A stretch of 64,000 nt of DNA from WTAW01 sp964406575 (lineage in GTDB: Bacteria > Acidobacteriota > Aminicenantia > Aminicenantales > Aminicenantaceae). The stretch lies in the NCBI GenBank assembly GCA_964406575.1, contig CAYOSH010000001.1, forward strand, positions 62,001-126,000. The letters are read 5' to 3'. Both the position numbers and the translations under genes were made by a program. This document shows, one piece after another, positions 26,212-34,841 of this stretch (its first letter is position 1; the number at the start of each line of letters is the position of its first letter). The notes beneath the pieces were generated by a model that did not search any database, was not told the DNA's origin, and was given only the letters and a program-made list of their open reading frames with translations.

Positions 26212-26910
26212 ATGAAACGCAAAACCTGCTCCATTGTCATCCCTGCATATAACGAAGAAGCTGCGATCAAAGAGACCGTCAAGAGAGTGCTCGCAAGCAA
26301 TCCGGGGGCCGAGCTGATCCTTGTGGATGATGGGAGCACGGACAGCACTTGGATTCTTATGGAAGAACTCATGGCTGAGGGTGACGTCAAGGCCTTCAGG
26401 CACATAAAGAACAGAGGTAAGGCCCATGCTCTCAAGACCGGTTACCTACAGGCCTCTACAGATGCGATCGTGACCATCGATGCCGACCTTACCTACCGTC
26501 CTGAAAGCATCCCCAGCCTTATCGATAAATTCGATCAAGGCTATGACATGGTCATTGGGACGAGGTTCTTGAACGGATTCCCAAAAAACGCGAGCTTTTT
26601 TAAGTCTTTGGCGAACGTCACGGGCTCTCTGATTGCGAGCGTGATCCTCAGAAAGAGGATCACCGATCTCTCCAGCGGGCTCAGGGTCATCAATAAGAAG
26701 GTTGCCTTTATGGGGGTCGAAGCCAATAACTTGGAATACGAGGCGGAATTGACATCCCGTGTGATCACGAACAGGATGATGTACGCAGAGGTGCCGATCA
26801 CGGTGGGGAAAAGAGTGGGCGCCTCCAAGCTCAAGTTTATCAAAAACTGTTATCTCTTTATGAAAGCCGTGATCGTCGGAAAATATGCTGAGAAGGAGAC
26901 AGGGCCATGA
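26212..26910 (+). CDS. Family 2 glycosyltransferase, polyprenyl-phosphate sugar synthase-like
   Basis: 232 residues with a GT-A fold: SIVIPAYNEEAAI, then ILVDDGSTDST, then TIDADLTYRPESI (the DxD-type metal site), then MVIGTRF. Length and lack of C-terminal membrane helices fit dolichol/undecaprenyl-phosphate mannose synthase-type enzymes that load a sugar on a lipid carrier in the inner leaflet. The start at 26212 (MKRKTCS) has a GGGGG tract upstream. It overlaps the next gene by four bases. It pairs logically with the divergent GT-C enzyme. Confidence 0.85.
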   Translation: MKRKTCSIVIPAYNEEAAIKETVKRVLASNPGAELILVDDGSTDSTWILMEELMAEGDVKAFRHIKNRGKAHALKTGYLQASTDAIVTIDADLTYRPESIPSLIDKFDQGYDMVIGTRFLNGFPKNASFFKSLANVTGSLIASVILRKRITDLSSGLRVINKKVAFMGVEANNLEYEAELTSRVITNRMMYAEVPITVGKRVGASKLKFIKNCYLFMKAVIVGKYAEKETGP

Positions 26911-27179
26911 TTCATATAATAATCGGCGCGGTGATGATGCTTGGTTTCAGCCTTTTGCTGAACAACGTCCGCCGAACAGGACGGTCCATACCTTGGTGGC
27001 ATTGGGGCCTTACCATCCTGGCCTTCCTGTATGCTGTTTTCGTGTGCGAAATGGTCGTCAGTTTCCTCGGGGAGGGCTCTGGAAGGGCAGCCCTGGTCAT
27101 GGGAGTGATCCTTGGATTTGTGGGGGTGCTTTGGGCTGTTCTTCTGGCTCGTTTTGTCTTTACTCGAAGAACTGGCTGA
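26907..27179 (+). CDS. Small three-helix membrane protein, candidate RdhB-type anchor
   Basis: 90 residues with three hydrophobic segments (IHIIIGAVMMLGFSLLL; WGLTILAFLYAVFV; LVMGVILGFVGVLWAVLLA) and a short basic tail. It lies 45 bases before the reductive dehalogenase gene. In organohalide respirers a small hydrophobic RdhB of about 90-105 residues with two or three helices usually anchors RdhA. RdhB proteins are poorly conserved, so the call rests on size, topology and position. Against it, the start overlaps the GT2 stop (ATGA), so it could instead belong with the glycosyltransferase. Confidence 0.5.
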   Translation: MIHIIIGAVMMLGFSLLLNNVRRTGRSIPWWHWGLTILAFLYAVFVCEMVVSFLGEGSGRAALVMGVILGFVGVLWAVLLARFVFTRRTG

Positions 27180-27224
27180 AAAGGTCGTAAACATGAGGAG
27201 CGCCACACAGGGAGAATTTTTGTC

Positions 27225-28625
27225 ATGAATGATCATGCGATGCAGAGACGGGAGTTTTTGAAGCTCATGGGGGTGGGGACGGCATCCGTTGGTTTGGGTA
27301 ATCATATGCCTGCCGTCGTCTCGAGAACTCCTGATGGGATTTTGGTCGATTCTCACGAAGAGTACGGAGGGTTTCTAGTAGAAAGGATCACCGATCCAAA
27401 TTTTCCCTATAAGATCGATCCCCGTGTGATTAAACGGATGAGTGAAAAGTCTACGACTTTCAGCCGAAACATTTGGGATCCGGAGCGACAGGAGCGGCCA
27501 GAACTTAGAGAGGACCTGGCCGAGATGAATCTTGTGGAAGGAAAAGGACAGGTTCCCAATCAAACACGGCTCGATTACGCCTTGATGGCCGCCTCCTGGC
27601 ACACGGCGGACACCAATGGCCGTGCTTCCTACCAGTGGGAGCTTCACTACGGAATGGTTCGGGGCCTGGGGCTCCATAGACTCGGCCAGTGGGACCCCGC
27701 TGACCTGGATATGACTTGGAGAGAGGCCAGTCTGGCAGTGAAACATGCAGCCTTGTTCTATGGCGCTTCTCTTGCGGGGATTGCCGAGTTAAACCCGCTA
27801 TGGCTGTATTCGGATTGTTTTGCTCCGATGAGAGAGGATAGGGCCCGTGCCCTTCCTGTTCTTTCCGAGGGGGACCGTTTCGGTCAGACCGATGAAGCCT
27901 GGTACATCCCCAAGTCAATGAATCGTGTTGTGGCGCTCGCTTTCGAAGAGGATTTCTTTGGGATAGCCAACTCTCCGGGGAGACTGGCCTCGGCCGCTGT
28001 CGGCAATGGATATTCTCGGATGGCCTTTACGGCGGCAACTCTTGCCGAGTTCATCCGGGGGCTTGGGTATCGGGCGATTCCTGCTGGGAATGGGGTCGGA
28101 CTGAGCATTCCCATGGCCATCGACGCAGGTCTTGGCCAGCTAGGACGCCTGGGGCTGTTGATCACGCCCAAATACGGGCCCCGGGTCCGTTTGGCCAAGG
28201 TCATCACGGATATGCCTTTGATCCCTGATCCACGCATTAACTTCGGCGTGGGCGAATTCTGTGAGACGTGCAAACTGTGCGCCGAACACTGCTCGAGCCG
28301 CTCCATCACCGATGGCCCGAAGACATGGGAAGGAAAATCTCCATCCAACAATCCCGGGGCCTTCAAGTGGTACATCGACTCTGAGAAGTGCTACGACTTC
28401 AACGGATTCAGCTGCTCCAACTGCAAACGTGTGTGTCCCTTCACCAAGCCAAACAATTCGTGGCTGCACAGGGTGATCCGTAAATTCATCGAGGTCCGAG
28501 TCGAGCCTCTGAACAAACTTATGGTGAACCTTGATCAGTCCAGTGGCTATGGACAGCAACTCCAGGACAAAGGATTCTGGGGCCTGGACGGACAGAGGAG
28601 CATCACAGCCAGAGAGTCGATGTAA
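27225..28625 (+). CDS. rdhA: Reductive dehalogenase catalytic subunit (RdhA family)
   Basis: 466 residues. The N-terminus has a twin-arginine signal (RREFLK, Arg8-Arg9) followed by a short hydrophobic stretch, so it is expected to be exported folded. The cobamide-binding-type central domain is followed by two ferredoxin motifs: C346-x2-C349-x2-C352-x3-C356 (FCETCKLCAEHC) and C389-x7-C397-x2-C400-x3-C404 (CSNCKRVCP). The Tat signal and this layout separate it from the cytosolic relative QueG. Expected reaction: reductive removal of halogen from an organic substrate with a corrinoid and two [4Fe-4S] clusters. A GGGAG site lies upstream. The substrate is unknown. Confidence 0.88.
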   Translation: MNDHAMQRREFLKLMGVGTASVGLGNHMPAVVSRTPDGILVDSHEEYGGFLVERITDPNFPYKIDPRVIKRMSEKSTTFSRNIWDPERQERPELREDLAEMNLVEGKGQVPNQTRLDYALMAASWHTADTNGRASYQWELHYGMVRGLGLHRLGQWDPADLDMTWREASLAVKHAALFYGASLAGIAELNPLWLYSDCFAPMREDRARALPVLSEGDRFGQTDEAWYIPKSMNRVVALAFEEDFFGIANSPGRLASAAVGNGYSRMAFTAATLAEFIRGLGYRAIPAGNGVGLSIPMAIDAGLGQLGRLGLLITPKYGPRVRLAKVITDMPLIPDPRINFGVGEFCETCKLCAEHCSSRSITDGPKTWEGKSPSNNPGAFKWYIDSEKCYDFNGFSCSNCKRVCPFTKPNNSWLHRVIRKFIEVRVEPLNKLMVNLDQSSGYGQQLQDKGFWGLDGQRSITARESM

Positions 28626-28627
28626 CC

Positions 28628-28647
28628 TTCTATGGAATACCATAGAA
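28628..28647. other. Hairpin directly after rdhA
   Basis: TTCTATGG, loop AATA, CCATAGAA: a perfect 8-bp stem starting three bases after the rdhA stop, followed by ATTTTAT. The stem is AT-rich and the T-tract poor, so it is at best a weak terminator; a regulator operator or an mRNA 3' end stabiliser is as likely. Confidence 0.4.
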
Positions 28648-28769
28648 ATTTTATGAACTTGAATGCGGAGCGGAAATTTATAGACCATGACCATTGAAGC
28701 GGAGGATCCATTGCGTCATTACACCTGTATGGAGAAACTCATGAGTCATGCTGTCTTGACAAGATACCC

Positions 28770-30041
28770 ATGAATAGTGATCGGAATAATAGAAGACCCA
28801 CGGATTATGATCAAGAGAGTGAAATTCCCAGGCATCATGGCCGCTCTCGATTGAATTCTCGACGCCTAGAACGGACCTTAGCCGTTGTTGCCATCGGGAT
28901 TGTTGTTATTTCCTGGTTTATAGGCACATTCCAAGCCGAGGCGGACCTGTTTCCATATTTAAAACAAGCTTTTCCAGATGCGGAAAGGTTCGAAGCTGTC
29001 GGCCTGAGGACTTATTCTGCATGGAATGATCAGACGGAGGAGTCCTTAATGGGCTATGTGACAACGGGAAAAGCCGACGGTTATGGCGGAGAGATGGAGG
29101 TCGCTGTGGCCGTTTCTCTTGATGGAGTGATTCTTGGGTTGACGATCGTCGAACAGAAAGAGACCGCAGCATTTCTCCGGAGAGTGCTCAGGAGCGGTCT
29201 CCTCGATTCCCTGCGAGGGAAATCCTACTCTGACTCGATCATTCTCGGACAGGATGTGGATGGGGTCACAGGGGCCACCTATTCCTGCCGGGCCATTATA
29301 GATTCCACGCGCAAAGCCACACGCAAAGTCGCCTCAAGGAACCTGGCCTTTTCTCCCCCTCCTGAACCTGCTCCGAAGGTCCAGTTTGGATTCCCCGAGG
29401 CAATGCTGATAGCGCTTTTTGGGTTCGGGATCGTGGGCCGGTGGCGGCGTTTCAAGTATAAAAAAACAGCCCGGTGGGCGTCCATGCTTGTTGGGTTGGT
29501 GGTGCTGGGATTTGTGCTCAACATGCCTTTAACGATCGTCTGGGTCAACAAATTTCTACTGGGATTTTGGCCAGCATGGCAAACTCATCTGTACTGGTTT
29601 ATTCTTTTCGGGGGCATTCTTTTTATCCCCACGATAGCCAACAGAAACCCTTATTGTGAAGGGTTCTGTCCATTTGGGGTCACACAGGAATGTCTGGGGA
29701 TTGTGGGCGGTGCCAAACTACGTATCCCTCAGCGGGCGCACAACGGGCTGCGATGGATCCAGAGGCTGCTGGCCCTGACGGCTATAGTCATCGCCTTGAT
29801 CTTTCGGAATCCCGGGATCTCCAGCTATGAGGTTTTCGGAGTGTTTTTTCGGCTCATCGGTTCGAATTTTCAGTTTGCGCTGCTGGGGGTTGTGCTTGTG
29901 GCCTCGCTTTTCACCAGAAGGCCTTGGTGCAGTTATCTGTGCCCCCTTAGACCTGTGACCGACCTCATCCGGCTGATCCGGAACTGGATCGGGGAACTTC
30001 GGTTAAAGGGTCATCGCAAAAGACTTGAGGTCGATGTTTGA
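28770..30041 (+). CDS. rdhC: RdhC/NosR-like membrane flavoprotein with FMN-binding domain
   Basis: 423 residues. A first membrane helix (LAVVAIGIVVISWFIG) is followed by a periplasmic FMN-binding domain containing the flavinylation motif D164-G-V-T-G-A-T170-Y-S; Thr170 is the expected site of covalent FMN attachment. About five more membrane helices carry two CxxxCP motifs (YCEGFCPFGV and WCSYLCPLRP), as in RdhC, NosR and NapH. Its place 144 bases after rdhA suggests it feeds quinol-derived electrons to RdhA. NosR-type fusions are longer and have ferredoxin tails, absent here. No clear ribosome binding site precedes the ATG. Confidence 0.82.
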   Translation: MNSDRNNRRPTDYDQESEIPRHHGRSRLNSRRLERTLAVVAIGIVVISWFIGTFQAEADLFPYLKQAFPDAERFEAVGLRTYSAWNDQTEESLMGYVTTGKADGYGGEMEVAVAVSLDGVILGLTIVEQKETAAFLRRVLRSGLLDSLRGKSYSDSIILGQDVDGVTGATYSCRAIIDSTRKATRKVASRNLAFSPPPEPAPKVQFGFPEAMLIALFGFGIVGRWRRFKYKKTARWASMLVGLVVLGFVLNMPLTIVWVNKFLLGFWPAWQTHLYWFILFGGILFIPTIANRNPYCEGFCPFGVTQECLGIVGGAKLRIPQRAHNGLRWIQRLLALTAIVIALIFRNPGISSYEVFGVFFRLIGSNFQFALLGVVLVASLFTRRPWCSYLCPLRPVTDLIRLIRNWIGELRLKGHRKRLEVDV

Positions 30042-30044
30042 ATC

Positions 30045-30805
30045 CGTCGTGATCCTTTAGTTCGTCTCCACAATAGCTGTCGGGGTCTATTTGAGCAAAA
30101 GGGTGAAGAAGGCCTCAGATTTTCTTGTCGCAGGCAGACAATTGGGGCTGCCCCTGATTACGGCCACTCTAGCCGCCATTCAACTGGGCGCAGGCAGCGG
30201 TGTCTGGCCTGGGATGTGGTATGGCATCGGATGTGGCGGAGGGTTGATCCTTGCGGGCCTTCTGGTGGCGGCCAAGCTCAGGAAGCAGGAGGATTATGTC
30301 CCCCTCGATTTTTTCGCCCACCGCTATGGGGAGAGGAAATGGGTGAGAATCTGGGGATCATTGTCTTGGGCATTCCGCTCGTTGCCATCACTGCACTGGT
30401 CAAACTGGGTAATGTGAGCACGGTGACCGTGGGCAGTATTTTTTCATCTCCGTTTATCCCCACAGGCATGCACACACAGGCCATTTTTATCATCATCCCG
30501 TTTCTGCTCTCCATATCCGTGTCATACGACGCCTACATGAGGTATCAATCGGCAAAATCTGCGTCTGTGGCCAAGTGCGGTTGCATCCTGGCAGGCCTTG
30601 TTGTCTCGGCATTGCTGGCTGCAGCCATGTCCACAGGAAACTGCTTGTTGGTGTCTTCGCTTTTTTTGTCGGCATCCCGGGTCCCTTCCACGGTCTCTTC
30701 AATATCGATCTTGGCCTGTTTATCGCCTATGCCGTTTCCTCCGTTGTCTTTGTGACCGTGAGTTTGATGATGCCTCGCGGGGATATCCTGAGAGAAAAAA
30801 CGTAA
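30045..30805 (+). pseudogene. Decayed sodium:solute symporter (SSS family)
   Basis: The first part reads GVYLSKRVKKASDFLVAGRQLGLPL then GAGSGVWPGMWYGIG, the standard SSS N-terminus. It lacks a start (a TAG lies at 30058-30060). Near 30345 the frame shifts and symporter-like helices continue (LGIIVLGIPLVAITALVKLG; SISVSYDAYMRYQSAKS). Near 30650 it shifts again to FAFFVGIPGPFHG and SSVVFVTVSLMMPRG. Total length is about half of a normal symporter, so large parts are deleted. An intact paralog lies at 31817. Confidence 0.8.
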
Positions 30806-30965
30806 ACTTTGATTCGCTGGGATTGGATGACAGAACTTACACCTTGAAATGGGACCCGTTAAGCAGGAGGAGCCGAACGAACGCTATCGACGATTAGCAT
30901 GTAAAAATAGACATCCAAACACTGAAAAAGAGATGAAAAAACAAAATTTTTGTCGCCAAACAGTA

Positions 30966-31548
30966 TTTTCCACTTTTCAAGCGTGGCGTTTCGTGATAGA
31001 GAAAAGGCGATGGTGAAACACCTCAAAACAAAAGAGATGGAATGGCCCTATCCTTTGCGGTGGGGTCAAAGGCAAAATGTTGACGCTGATGCCCTCGTCC
31101 TGGGGACGACGTTCAAGCCGGCTCTTTTCAGGGAGTGCAAACGATTGGGGGTGCACATCTTTGACCGCACTATGGCCACCTTGTTATTGACAGAAGGCGG
31201 CAAACAGGGTGTCCGGGTCGTAGGGGCTGTTGGCATCAATGGACGAACGGGAGAACTGGTAGCCTTTAGAGCCAAAGCGACCGTGTTGTGCATGTCTCGG
31301 CCAAGCCGTATTTGGCTGTTCTCATCGGGATTGCCGGGGAGGAGGCTTCAGAACTTCACGCACGAAATCCTCATGAACTGGTCCGGTGCCTGGAAGTCTT
31401 GAACATTATGACAAACGCAGAGATCATATTACATTCCTGTCTGGCCCGCCGGGCGATTTCCGGGGAAAGGCCTCTCGATTATTATGGGCCTCCTGAGGAC
31501 AATTACTTGGTTCACAACCAGGATTGTTTGAAGAGGGAAAGAGAATGA
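30966..31548 (+). pseudogene. Decayed FAD-dependent reductase (fumarate/APS-reductase flavoprotein-like)
   Basis: The N-terminal piece contains VLGTTFKPALFRECKRLGV then HIFDRTMATLLLTEGGK and AKATVLCMSRPSRIWLFSS, the pattern of AprA/fumarate-reductase-type flavoproteins around the second FAD segment. The dinucleotide-binding N-terminus is missing. Near 31320 the frame changes and RNPHELVRCLEVLNIMTNAEIILHSCLARRA follows, a C-terminal helical piece. The middle of roughly 250 residues expected for the family is gone. The 1-kb stretch 30806-31816 holds nothing else intact. Confidence 0.72.
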
Positions 31549-31816
31549 GGACAAAAAAATCACCGTTGTCCCAGAGCCACAGAGCTTCGCATTCCTCTTG
31601 CGAACAGGGTGCACTGGAGGCCGAAACAATAAACCGAGAGATGGGGTCGCGCCCCGCTCAAGCAGATGCGGCGCAATGATAAGTTCTGGAGGATTATGAC
31701 CATCAAGTATCTGGATTCTGAAGAGCTCGAAAAAGAGCTGTCGATTGACTGGTTTTGTTTGAACGTTTGATAGATAAGATGCCATTGGGATTCGAAATCT
31801 TTGGAGGACGCATGGC

Positions 31817-33223
31817 GTGAACTGGATATTCATATTCCTCTATTTGATGCTGCAGCTCCTCATCGGGGTCTGGATATCGAGGAAGATCAGCTCGGAGAGC
31901 GATTTTCTGCTCGGGGGGCGAAACCTTCCCCTGTTTATGGTCGCGTTCTCGCTTTTTGCCACTTGGTTCGGCGCCGAAACGTGTATCGGTTCCTCTGCGG
32001 CTGTCTATGAAAGAGGGCTCTCCGGAAGCCGCGCAGACCCGTTCGGCTACAGCCTCTGCCTTCTGTTGCTGGGGCTTCTTTTGGCCGCCAGGTTCCGCCG
32101 TGGCAATTATATGACGCTGGCAGATTATTTCCGGGAGAGATACGGAATCTTCATCGAAAGAATCGCCATTTGGATAATCGTCCCCTCTTCCCTAATTTGG
32201 GCGGCAGCACAAATAAGAGCATTCGGACAGATCATTGCCGCGACCACATCTATACAGGTGACCGTAGCCATCACCATCGCTGCAGCGTTTGTCGTGGTCT
32301 ATACTGTCCTTGGCGGCCTGCTCAGCGATGTGTACACGGACCTCATCCAAGGGATTGTGGTCGTCTTTGGATTGGTTGTTTTGTTCGTGATGTGCATCCA
32401 TAGCATCCCTGGATTACGCCAGATCCTTTCGGACATGGATCCGGTTCGGCTGAGCCTCCTTGCCCCCCAGGAGACCCTTTTGATGCGACTCGACAGGTGG
32501 ATGGTCCCGATCCTCGGATCCCTTGTGGCCCAGGAGGCGATCTCGCGTATCCTGGCTGCAAGGTCTGTGTCTGTCGCCCGGAATGGAAGCTTCCTTGCCT
32601 GCGGCATCTATTTTGTGATGGGGGCCATCCCGGCATTTTTAGGGTTGGTCGGACCCTATGTCGTTCCTGGCCTCCAGGACCCCGAGCATTTTATGGTCCG
32701 TTTAGCGGCGCGTTTCTTACCCAAGTTCCTATTCGTTGTATTTACAGGAGCGTTGATCTCAGCCATCATTGCCACGATCGACAGCATCCTCTTGGCCGTC
32801 GCGGCATTGCTTTCGCACAACTTGATCGTGCCTCTCTTTTCCATCAAAAGCAATCGGGGGCGGGTTTTGAGCGCACGCCTGATTGTGGTGTTTGCGGGAG
32901 CGTTTGCCTATGTGTTGGCCCTGTATGCCAAGGGCGTGTACAATCTTGTGTTGGCCGCCTCTGCATTCGGGACGGCTGGAATTCTTGTGATCACCCTTAT
33001 GGGATTTTTCACAAAAATAGGCGGAAGGTTATCCGCTTCGCTGGCGCTGATTGCCGGCCTTATCATCACTCCGCTGGGCACATATGTCTTTGCGATTGAA
33101 GCGCCGTTTCTGGCCTCGATTTTTGGCGCCTTCATTGCATTCCTCATGGGTGGGGTATTGGCGAAGGAATTCGGGAGAAATTTGAGTGAGGCACCCGAAT
33201 ATTATACACGAGCTCGAGATTGA
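31817..33223 (+). CDS. Sodium:solute symporter (SSS family)
   Basis: 468 residues with about 13 membrane helices. Typical SSS features are SRKISSESDFLLGGRNLPL after helix 1, FGAETCIGSSAAVYERGL, YTVLGGLLSDVYTDLIQG, and the helix-8 region FVVFTGALISAIIATIDSILLAVAALLSHNL, where Ser/Thr residues help bind Na+. The start is GTG with GGAGGA upstream. The substrate is not deducible. It is the intact relative of the wreck at 30045-30805, so the locus once had two. Confidence 0.88.
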   Translation: MNWIFIFLYLMLQLLIGVWISRKISSESDFLLGGRNLPLFMVAFSLFATWFGAETCIGSSAAVYERGLSGSRADPFGYSLCLLLLGLLLAARFRRGNYMTLADYFRERYGIFIERIAIWIIVPSSLIWAAAQIRAFGQIIAATTSIQVTVAITIAAAFVVVYTVLGGLLSDVYTDLIQGIVVVFGLVVLFVMCIHSIPGLRQILSDMDPVRLSLLAPQETLLMRLDRWMVPILGSLVAQEAISRILAARSVSVARNGSFLACGIYFVMGAIPAFLGLVGPYVVPGLQDPEHFMVRLAARFLPKFLFVVFTGALISAIIATIDSILLAVAALLSHNLIVPLFSIKSNRGRVLSARLIVVFAGAFAYVLALYAKGVYNLVLAASAFGTAGILVITLMGFFTKIGGRLSASLALIAGLIITPLGTYVFAIEAPFLASIFGAFIAFLMGGVLAKEFGRNLSEAPEYYTRARD

Positions 33224-33293
33224 CTGGAGCGACTTCATCTGGTTTCCCTCAATGAATTTTAAACAACTGGGATAAAATGAAGGTCAGAGGAGG

Positions 33294-34763
33294 CTAATCC
33301 TCAGAAAAAGCATCCTTGAGGAGCTTGCTCTGGCGTGTGAAAGCGAGGCGGGGGCTTCGGGTCTCTTTCATCAGGGAAATCTCCTGAGTCAGAAGGCGGG
33401 CAATATACATTGTGTGCGTGACCGCTTTCTGGGATTCCCTTTGAAAAAGCGGATGGTCGCGGTTGATGTAGACGACATTCCCTTCAGAAAAACATTCGGG
33501 TCCGGATTCTCCAAAAAAATCAAGGCATATGGAGACGGTGCTGTCCCCCATCCGCATCCTTCGGACAATGGCGTTGGGTGTGATTTTTTTAACGAGAGGA
33601 TGGCGTCTTCTCTTTGTCTTTGGCCCTTTCTCCTTTTTTTGAGCCATAATTTCCGTTTCTTTTTCCCCTTTTCCTTTCCCCTGTTCAGTGACAGCGCCGC
33701 CGCCGACACCGCCCAATTCTCCGTATGGAATAGGTCCGAAGGGAGATAGATCGGGATTGTGTGCCAAAGATTTATGGATTCTTTGAAGGGCCTCTTTAAC
33801 AGCCCGGCTGGCTCTGCGGTCAGACTTGCGGTCGGCTTCCTTTCCCAGGGTTTTTTTTATTATGGAGATGATCTTCCCCATCACTTTGAGAAATGCTTGG
33901 TATTCCTCTGAGTCTGTGACAAAATTGGACCGATCACTGGTGATGGGAAGAAAATCGGCGCTGATCTCTCCCTTGATCCTGGCAACAGCTTTCCCCCATG
34001 TCTCCATCCCGAAGAGGTCTCGTTTGACAGTGGAGCCCTTGACTTTGACCTCCACTCCCAAATCCTTGGTGGAGGCCATAGAACTCGGCGTGATGATGAT
34101 CTCTCCCGTTATGGGGCCGTATTTGCATCCTTCCAGGATGGGAATTCTCTGCCCAACGATACTTCTTGGCAGAAGTCGGCGCTCGTTGAGATAAACGTTA
34201 AAATCAGGCGCTTTGAGAGGAACCCCCTCGATCAATTTTTTCTCAACTTCGTCAAAATCGAATGATTTTGATAGTTTGGAAAGCACAACAGTGGTTCCAT
34301 CTCCTCTCTCGGAATTTGGAGCGAGGATCTCTAGAGGAAGATGCCAGGTATCCTTGGCTTCTTCCCAGGCGTACTTATCGAATATAACTCTAGCCGCAAA
34401 GTCTTTGTGTTGCGTAAAAACTTCAAAGCACGCTGCGGCTGCCAGAGATGCAAATTTTCCTATCCCAAACTGGCCGATTCTGACTCTTCCGAACTTGGGA
34501 GACCTGGAATGGATAATTTTTTCATCGGAACCGATGATGAAATACTGCTTCAGTCCTTTCATATCCATCCCCATGCCATTGTCTTGAACGGTGATTTTCT
34601 CTGAGGTGATATCGACATAAACTTCTGTGGCATCAGCATCATAGGCATTGTTGACCAACTCTCTGAGAAGTTCGACGCTTTCTGTGTAAAGGCGTTCTCC
34701 GATCGAGACAATGTGTCTTTTGTCGACCTTGACTTCCAGATTTTTTTTATCTCTAATTTCCAT
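33294..34763 (-). CDS. GHKL (Hsp90/MutL/MORC-type) ATPase of unknown role
   Basis: 489 residues. The N-terminal ATPase has the full GHKL set: ELVNNAYDADA (35-45, N box), DNGMGMD (61-67), and the lid GQFGIGKFASLAAA (97-110). A second domain (about 200-310) ends in LPITSDRSNFV, similar to the S5-like transducer of Hsp90/MutL relatives. A low-complexity Lys/Glu/Gly linker (about 350-395) leads to a C-terminal module ending in helices. It is neither HtpG nor MutL by length or motifs. It is the last gene of the long minus-strand line; its role is unknown. Confidence 0.8.
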   Translation of the reverse strand: MEIRDKKNLEVKVDKRHIVSIGERLYTESVELLRELVNNAYDADATEVYVDITSEKITVQDNGMGMDMKGLKQYFIIGSDEKIIHSRSPKFGRVRIGQFGIGKFASLAAAACFEVFTQHKDFAARVIFDKYAWEEAKDTWHLPLEILAPNSERGDGTTVVLSKLSKSFDFDEVEKKLIEGVPLKAPDFNVYLNERRLLPRSIVGQRIPILEGCKYGPITGEIIITPSSMASTKDLGVEVKVKGSTVKRDLFGMETWGKAVARIKGEISADFLPITSDRSNFVTDSEEYQAFLKVMGKIISIIKKTLGKEADRKSDRRASRAVKEALQRIHKSLAHNPDLSPFGPIPYGELGGVGGGAVTEQGKGKGEKETEIMAQKKEKGPKTKRRRHPLVKKITPNAIVRRMRMGDSTVSICLDFFGESGPECFSEGNVVYINRDHPLFQRESQKAVTHTMYIARLLTQEISLMKETRSPRLAFTRQSKLLKDAFSED

Positions 34764-34841
34764 TCGTGTGACCGACCTTTGGATAAGTTTTCATGATCTC
34801 AAATTCAATCGCTCTATATCGGCTTCTTCTGCAGTTTACAA

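Noticed and set aside
27225..28625. Assignment as epoxyqueuosine reductase QueG instead of RdhA
   Set aside because: The Tat signal, length and adjacent RdhC-like gene fit RdhA; QueG is cytosolic and lacks a Tat signal.
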